From Thermoplasmata archaeon (GTDB taxonomy: Archaea > Thermoplasmatota > Thermoplasmata > JAGHBH01), in NCBI GenBank assembly GCA_021161085.1, contig JAGHBH010000152.1, positions 1-7,813 on the forward strand: a DNA stretch of 7,813 nucleotides. The letters are read 5' to 3'. A program made the translations under genes and the position numbers. This document shows, in pieces, positions 3,722 through 7,813 of this stretch. Each line of letters opens with the position of its first letter. Position 1 is the stretch's first letter. The notes under the pieces were generated by a model that searched no databases, had not been told where the DNA came from, and saw only the letters and a list, made by a program, of their open reading frames with translations.

Positions 3722-6700
3722 TCACAGTCTGAGTTCCTCGTCCCCGGTCTTCCTTCCGGTCTTCCGTCTTCCCCCACGCTTTCCACCGTCTCCCCCGGCG
3801 TCCGCGCTCCCGCCGCTCCCACCCGTCCCGGAGCCTTTTTCACCTCCATGCCCCCTGCCGCCTACCTCCATTCTTCTCTTCCCGGCAGTTCCGCCTGTTG
3901 TGTCGGCCCCTGACTTCCGTCCGTCCCGTCCGGGCGAATGGATGGCTCTGGAGGGCGAGGGAGGGGACACCGTGCCACCGCAGAGGGGGCATTTCCCACC
4001 GGCCACACACAGTTTGCACAGGGGCTCGCCACAGGTGTGTTTCATGACGGCCAGGTTGTGGTGGACGATACATCTCTCCCCGCCGGAGAGGCCGCCACCT
4101 CCCGGTATCTCCCCCTCGTGGGGTCCAGCGGTCTCAGCCTGTTTCTCTCCGGTATCGGTCGGAGGCTTATCTGCGGCACCAACGTCACCAGGGGATTCCG
4201 GGGTCGTTCCCGGTGGGGGAGTCTGTGCTGTCTGGACGGCAGGTTGGGTCGGCATCCGGGTCGGCGGCTGGACCTGAACAGGCGGCGGTACGAAGGTAGC
4301 CCGATAGGAGGGAACCTCCAGGGTTTCTCCTGTAAACTCGCTCAGCATGGAAAGCACCTGTTTTGCCCTCCAGATGCCCAGGTCGTACCTGTCCATCACC
4401 GTGGAAAGCACCCTCTCGCCTCTGGGGATCTCCTCCACCGCACGCCGCACTATCCTCTCCAGATATTCGTCCGGCTCCACCTTTCTTATTTCAAGCTCGT
4501 CAACCCGCCTTATATACTCCAGCACCCTCTTGGCCTTGGAAACATCCAATCCTAGGGTGAAGACTATATCGCTGAGCCTCAGCCCCCTGGCATAGATGAG
4601 GTCCCTGCGGGGGAGCACACACCGCCTTATGGTCTCAAGGGAAAGCCGCTCCAACTCCTCCCTCTCCTCCGAAGACAGGGTGGACAGCACCACCCGCTCC
4701 TCCCTTGAGATGTAATCCATCACCTTCCCCAGATAAGCATAGGGGACGGAGCACATCTTGAATATCTCCTCTTTGGAGAGGGGCCGCCCCATCCTGTGCT
4801 CCTGTTCCAGCACCTCCCGGGCATATCTCTCCAGCTTCATCCTCTCCAGAGCCTCTCTGGCCAGCCTAACCCCGTTATCGGCGGCCTGGGACCCAGGCTC
4901 CTTCTCCAGAGCCAGATTGTAGTATCTCATGCTCCTCTCATAGTCCCCCGTGGAGTAGAGCAGCCTTCCCAGCCGCAACAGCACGTCCACATCGTCCGAA
5001 CCCACTCCAACGGCGGTCTCATACGCCCGTATGGCGTCCTCCGTCCTCCCGGCGGCCTCCAGTGCCCTTCCCTTTATCTCCCACAACCCCGGCGAATCCG
5101 GATCGTGGGAGACGGCCCTTTCCAGAACCTCCGCGGCCTCGTTGAACCTCCCCAGGGAAAGCAGCAGCTCGCCGAACTCCGAGAGCATCTTCGAATCGTC
5201 CGTCTCTCCGGTCAATCTCTCATATACGGCCACGGCCTCTTCTCCCCTTCCCATGAGGGAGAGGCATCTTGCCTTGGTCAGCAGGAGATCCTCGTCCATG
5301 TATCCCATCTTCTCGGCGTTCTCCAGGCACACCAGGCTCCTGTCGTATTCACCCAGGGAATAGAGGGCTAGGGCCTTGTTCTTCCATATCTCGCCGTCCT
5401 CCGGGTTCACTTTCAGCCCGTTGTCAAAGGCCTCCACGGCCTTCTCGTATTCCCCCAGTTGATACAAGGCCGCTCCGAGTCCGTTCCACGCCTCTTCATC
5501 CTCCGGGGCCAGCTCCACCGCCCGGGAAAAACGCTCCGCCGCCTCCCTGTACCTCCCCATGAAAGACAACGACGTGGCCAGGTTGAAAAGGAACTCGGGG
5601 TTCTTCGGCTCAAGCTCTATGGCCTTCTCGTAAGCCTCCACCGCCTCCTCCCCGCGCCCGAGAGTGTCCAGCAGCAGCCCGAGAGAATCCCAGTAGACGG
5701 CGTTCTTCGGCTCTATGGAGACCAGCTGCCGGTAGACGGTGGCGGCTTCTTCCCTCCACCCCATCTGCTCCAGCGCTCTGGCCTTGTCCAGAAGGGCGTT
5801 GACGTTCTTCGGCTCCACGGCCAGCAGCCTGTCGCATATCCCCACCACCTCCCTGTATCTCTTCATGTCCATGAAGAGGGATCTCATCTCCTCCAGCAGC
5901 ACCGGGTTGTCTCCCTTGGCAACAAGGACCCTGGAATACTCCCCGGCGGCCGCCGCCCCCATCCCCAGCGCCCTGAGCGCTCTGGCCTTCTCCCACCTTA
6001 TGTCCGGGTCGTCTCCGGCTATCTGGAGTATCCTGTCGACCGCCGCCACCACCCCCTTCCAGTCCTCCATCTTCTTCCTCAGGTAGAGGGCCTCCCTCCA
6101 CACCATCCCATCCCCCGGCTCTATCTCCAGGGCCCGGTTATAGGCCTCCGCCGCCCGGTCGTATTCTTCCAGGGCATCCAGCGCCCTGGCCTTGTACACC
6201 CACACCATCTTGTCCCTCGGAGCCAGGCGTGAGGCCCTGTCCAGGGCGTCCACGGCCTCCTTGTACCGTCCGAGTTTCATCAGAGCGGCCCCGGAACGTT
6301 CCCAGGCGTCCTTGCTGCAGTTGTCCAGCTCGAGAGCGTGCCGGAAGGAAGAGAGGGCCTTCTCGTATCTCTCCAGCCCCTCCAGGGCCAGACCCCTGTT
6401 GACCCAGACCGCCGGATCCTTGTCGTCGAGCTCCAGCGACCGGTCGTAGGCCTCCAGAGCCTTCTTGAACTCGCCGGACGCGGAGAGCGACATACCGAGC
6501 CCGTTCCATGCCTCCGCATCCTTCTCCGCCAGCTTGACGGCCCGCCGGAAATCCTCCGCCGCCTCCTTGTTCTCTCCCATCTTGAGATACACCCATCCCC
6601 TCTTCTTGAGGACACCCACCTCATCTTTGCCTCCCTTTCCCTCTTCCAGTATCCTGGTATAGCATCTCGCCGCCCCTCCATGGTTTCCCATGTGGTCCAG

Positions 6701-7813
6701 GGCGTCCCCCATATCCTCCAGCGTGGTCCAGTCATCTGGCCTTATCTCCAGTATGGCGTCGGCGGTCTCCACGACCTCCGCGTCCCTCCCCAGACGTTTG
6801 GCGGCCTCCTTCTTGCCCTTCAGAGCGTGAAGGTTCTTCCCGTCCAGGGCCACCGCCCTCGAGAACCTCTCCCACGCAGCCTCGTATCTGGAAAGACGCA
6901 TCAGAGATTCTCCGGAAGATACCAGGGTGTCGGCGTCCCCAGGGTCCAGGGACAGTATCCTGTCGGCGGCCTCCACCACATCCTCATGTCTCCCCAGCCG
7001 TTTGAGAGTCTTCATCCTGGCCCTGAGGGCGTCCAGGTTGTGCGGTTCTATGTTCAGCAGCCTGTCATAATATTCCAGGGCCCTCTCGTAGTCCTTTTTC
7101 CTGTAATAGAGGGCGGCGGCATCCAGCAATGCCTCGGTGTTCCACTTGTCTATAGAAAGAACGGTCTCGCACACCTCCAACGCCCGGTCGTATTCCTTGA
7201 GTCCCAGGAGTGCCTCTTTCTTCTTCAGGAGAACGGGCACATCCTCCGGCTTCTCCTTCAACACCCTTTCATAGGCCTCCAGCGCCTCCTCGTCGCTGTC
7301 CATGGCCAGAAGCGCATCGCCCAGCTTCTCCCAGAGACCGACATCGTCCCCGTCAAGGGACAAAGCTTTCCTGTACGACTCCGCGGAATCCTCGTACTTC
7401 TCCATGTCGTATTCCACATCCCCCTTCATCTCCCACAGGGCCCGTTCCCCGGGCAGCACCTCCACCCCTCCGGCCAGCACCGACAGGGCGTTTTCCGGTC
7501 TGCCCATCTTTATCAGAAGGCGGGCTGCGGCCAGATAGACGTCGGGAGACCGGCTGCCCTTCTCGGCCGCCAGCTGATACGTCTCCACGGCGTCTTCATA
7601 CCTGCCCTGCGCCTCCAGCCTTTTTCCCTTCCTCTCGAGAACATCCACATCGTCCGGGGTTATCTCCAGTATCCTGTCATAACCCGGTATGAAATCGGGA
7701 TCCATGTCAAGGGCCATCTCGTAGGATATGACCGCCTCCTTGTCGTTGCCCACGGCCCTCAGGGCGTCCCCCCTCCCCATCCAGGCGTCCCGGCCCATGC
7801 CCTTGTTGATGGC
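3722..7813 (-). CDS. Giant TPR-repeat protein with HTH-like units and B-box-like zinc motif (5' end beyond window)
   Basis: At least 1363 residues are visible; numbering here is from the ATG at 7798. About 28 tetratricopeptide repeats of mostly 34 residues fill residues 4-970 (for example AWNGLGAALYQLGEYEKAVEAF) and should form a long superhelix for protein binding. Residues 971-1170 are helical and charged, with three HTH-like units near 1007-1030, 1075-1097 and 1130-1153. A Pro/Gln/Thr-rich linker follows (about 1171-1240), then a zinc-binding motif with C1243, H1246, C1256, C1261, C1264, C1270 and C1273, close to a B-box finger, and a Gly/Arg/Lys tail of about 80 residues. There is no signal peptide or membrane segment in the visible part. 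The frame stays open to the window edge (AINKG precedes that methionine) without a well-spaced ribosome site, and the repeat phasing implies more TPR sequence upstream. The visible ATG is therefore probably internal. The exact role is unknown; a cytoplasmic scaffold that also touches nucleic acid is my inference. Confidence 0.88.
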   Translation of the reverse strand, partial: AINKGMGRDAWMGRGDALRAVGNDKEAVISYEMALDMDPDFIPGYDRILEITPDDVDVLERKGKRLEAQGRYEDAVETYQLAAEKGSRSPDVYLAAARLLIKMGRPENALSVLAGGVEVLPGERALWEMKGDVEYDMEKYEDSAESYRKALSLDGDDVGLWEKLGDALLAMDSDEEALEAYERVLKEKPEDVPVLLKKKEALLGLKEYDRALEVCETVLSIDKWNTEALLDAAALYYRKKDYERALEYYDRLLNIEPHNLDALRARMKTLKRLGRHEDVVEAADRILSLDPGDADTLVSSGESLMRLSRYEAAWERFSRAVALDGKNLHALKGKKEAAKRLGRDAEVVETADAILEIRPDDWTTLEDMGDALDHMGNHGGAARCYTRILEEGKGGKDEVGVLKKRGWVYLKMGENKEAAEDFRRAVKLAEKDAEAWNGLGMSLSASGEFKKALEAYDRSLELDDKDPAVWVNRGLALEGLERYEKALSSFRHALELDNCSKDAWERSGAALMKLGRYKEAVDALDRASRLAPRDKMVWVYKARALDALEEYDRAAEAYNRALEIEPGDGMVWREALYLRKKMEDWKGVVAAVDRILQIAGDDPDIRWEKARALRALGMGAAAAGEYSRVLVAKGDNPVLLEEMRSLFMDMKRYREVVGICDRLLAVEPKNVNALLDKARALEQMGWREEAATVYRQLVSIEPKNAVYWDSLGLLLDTLGRGEEAVEAYEKAIELEPKNPEFLFNLATSLSFMGRYREAAERFSRAVELAPEDEEAWNGLGAALYQLGEYEKAVEAFDNGLKVNPEDGEIWKNKALALYSLGEYDRSLVCLENAEKMGYMDEDLLLTKARCLSLMGRGEEAVAVYERLTGETDDSKMLSEFGELLLSLGRFNEAAEVLERAVSHDPDSPGLWEIKGRALEAAGRTEDAIRAYETAVGVGSDDVDVLLRLGRLLYSTGDYERSMRYYNLALEKEPGSQAADNGVRLAREALERMKLERYAREVLEQEHRMGRPLSKEEIFKMCSVPYAYLGKVMDYISREERVVLSTLSSEEREELERLSLETIRRCVLPRRDLIYARGLRLSDIVFTLGLDVSKAKRVLEYIRRVDELEIRKVEPDEYLERIVRRAVEEIPRGERVLSTVMDRYDLGIWRAKQVLSMLSEFTGETLEVPSYRATFVPPPVQVQPPTRMPTQPAVQTAQTPPPGTTPESPGDVGAADKPPTDTGEKQAETAGPHEGEIPGGGGLSGGERCIVHHNLAVMKHTCGEPLCKLCVAGGKCPLCGGTVSPPSPSRAIHSPGRDGRKSGADTTGGTAGKRRMEVGGRGHGGEKGSGTGGSGGSADAGGDGGKRGGRRKTGRKTGDEELRL

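Noticed and set aside
3900..7692. Many long frames on either strand within the TPR gene
   Set aside because: High GC and repeat structure keep alternative frames open; their composition (Pro/Arg/Ser-rich) is that of mirror frames and the TPR frame is continuous.

Overview
The window looks archaeal, most likely euryarchaeal, and perhaps Thermoplasmatota-like (a weak guess). The strongest evidence is an initiator tRNA-Met with the archaeal/eukaryotic A1-U72 pair. A/T-rich TATA-like elements sit about 25-35 bp before several genes, and the chromosomal genes are GC-rich and use many ATA and AGG codons. All functions below come from reading motifs by eye; no search was run.

Layout. Positions 1-114 are non-coding and hold three abutting palindromes (43-110). 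Positions 115 to about 1256 are an insertion sequence read on the minus strand. It has a promoter inside a palindrome (1199-1230), a 51-residue DUF2080-like protein (1025-1180), and a two-frame DDE transposase (1013 down to 115). The two halves appear to be joined by -1 ribosomal frameshifting at an A AAA AAG heptamer. Positions 1357-1623 hold a TATA box and a small predicted winged-helix protein. Positions 1624-1744 are non-coding and carry two hairpins and a 15-bp copy of part of the following tRNA. Positions 1745-1822 are initiator tRNA-Met. An AT-rich island begins right after the tRNA CCA end and holds a 270-280 residue PD-(D/E)XK nuclease-like gene that ends at 2664, followed by a T-run. 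Positions 2765-3688 are ornithine carbamoyltransferase (argF). Convergent to it, from the right edge down to 3722, is one very large TPR protein with HTH-like units, a proline-rich linker, a B-box-like zinc-binding motif and a Gly/Arg/Lys tail. Its reading frame is still open at the window edge.

How the parts relate. The IS genes form one transposition unit. argF is a housekeeping arginine-biosynthesis gene with its own promoter. The TPR protein looks like a large intracellular scaffold, possibly one that contacts nucleic acid. The nuclease-like gene is the best candidate for an undescribed accessory function: it is compositionally foreign, has no partner gene in view, and lies against the initiator tRNA gene.
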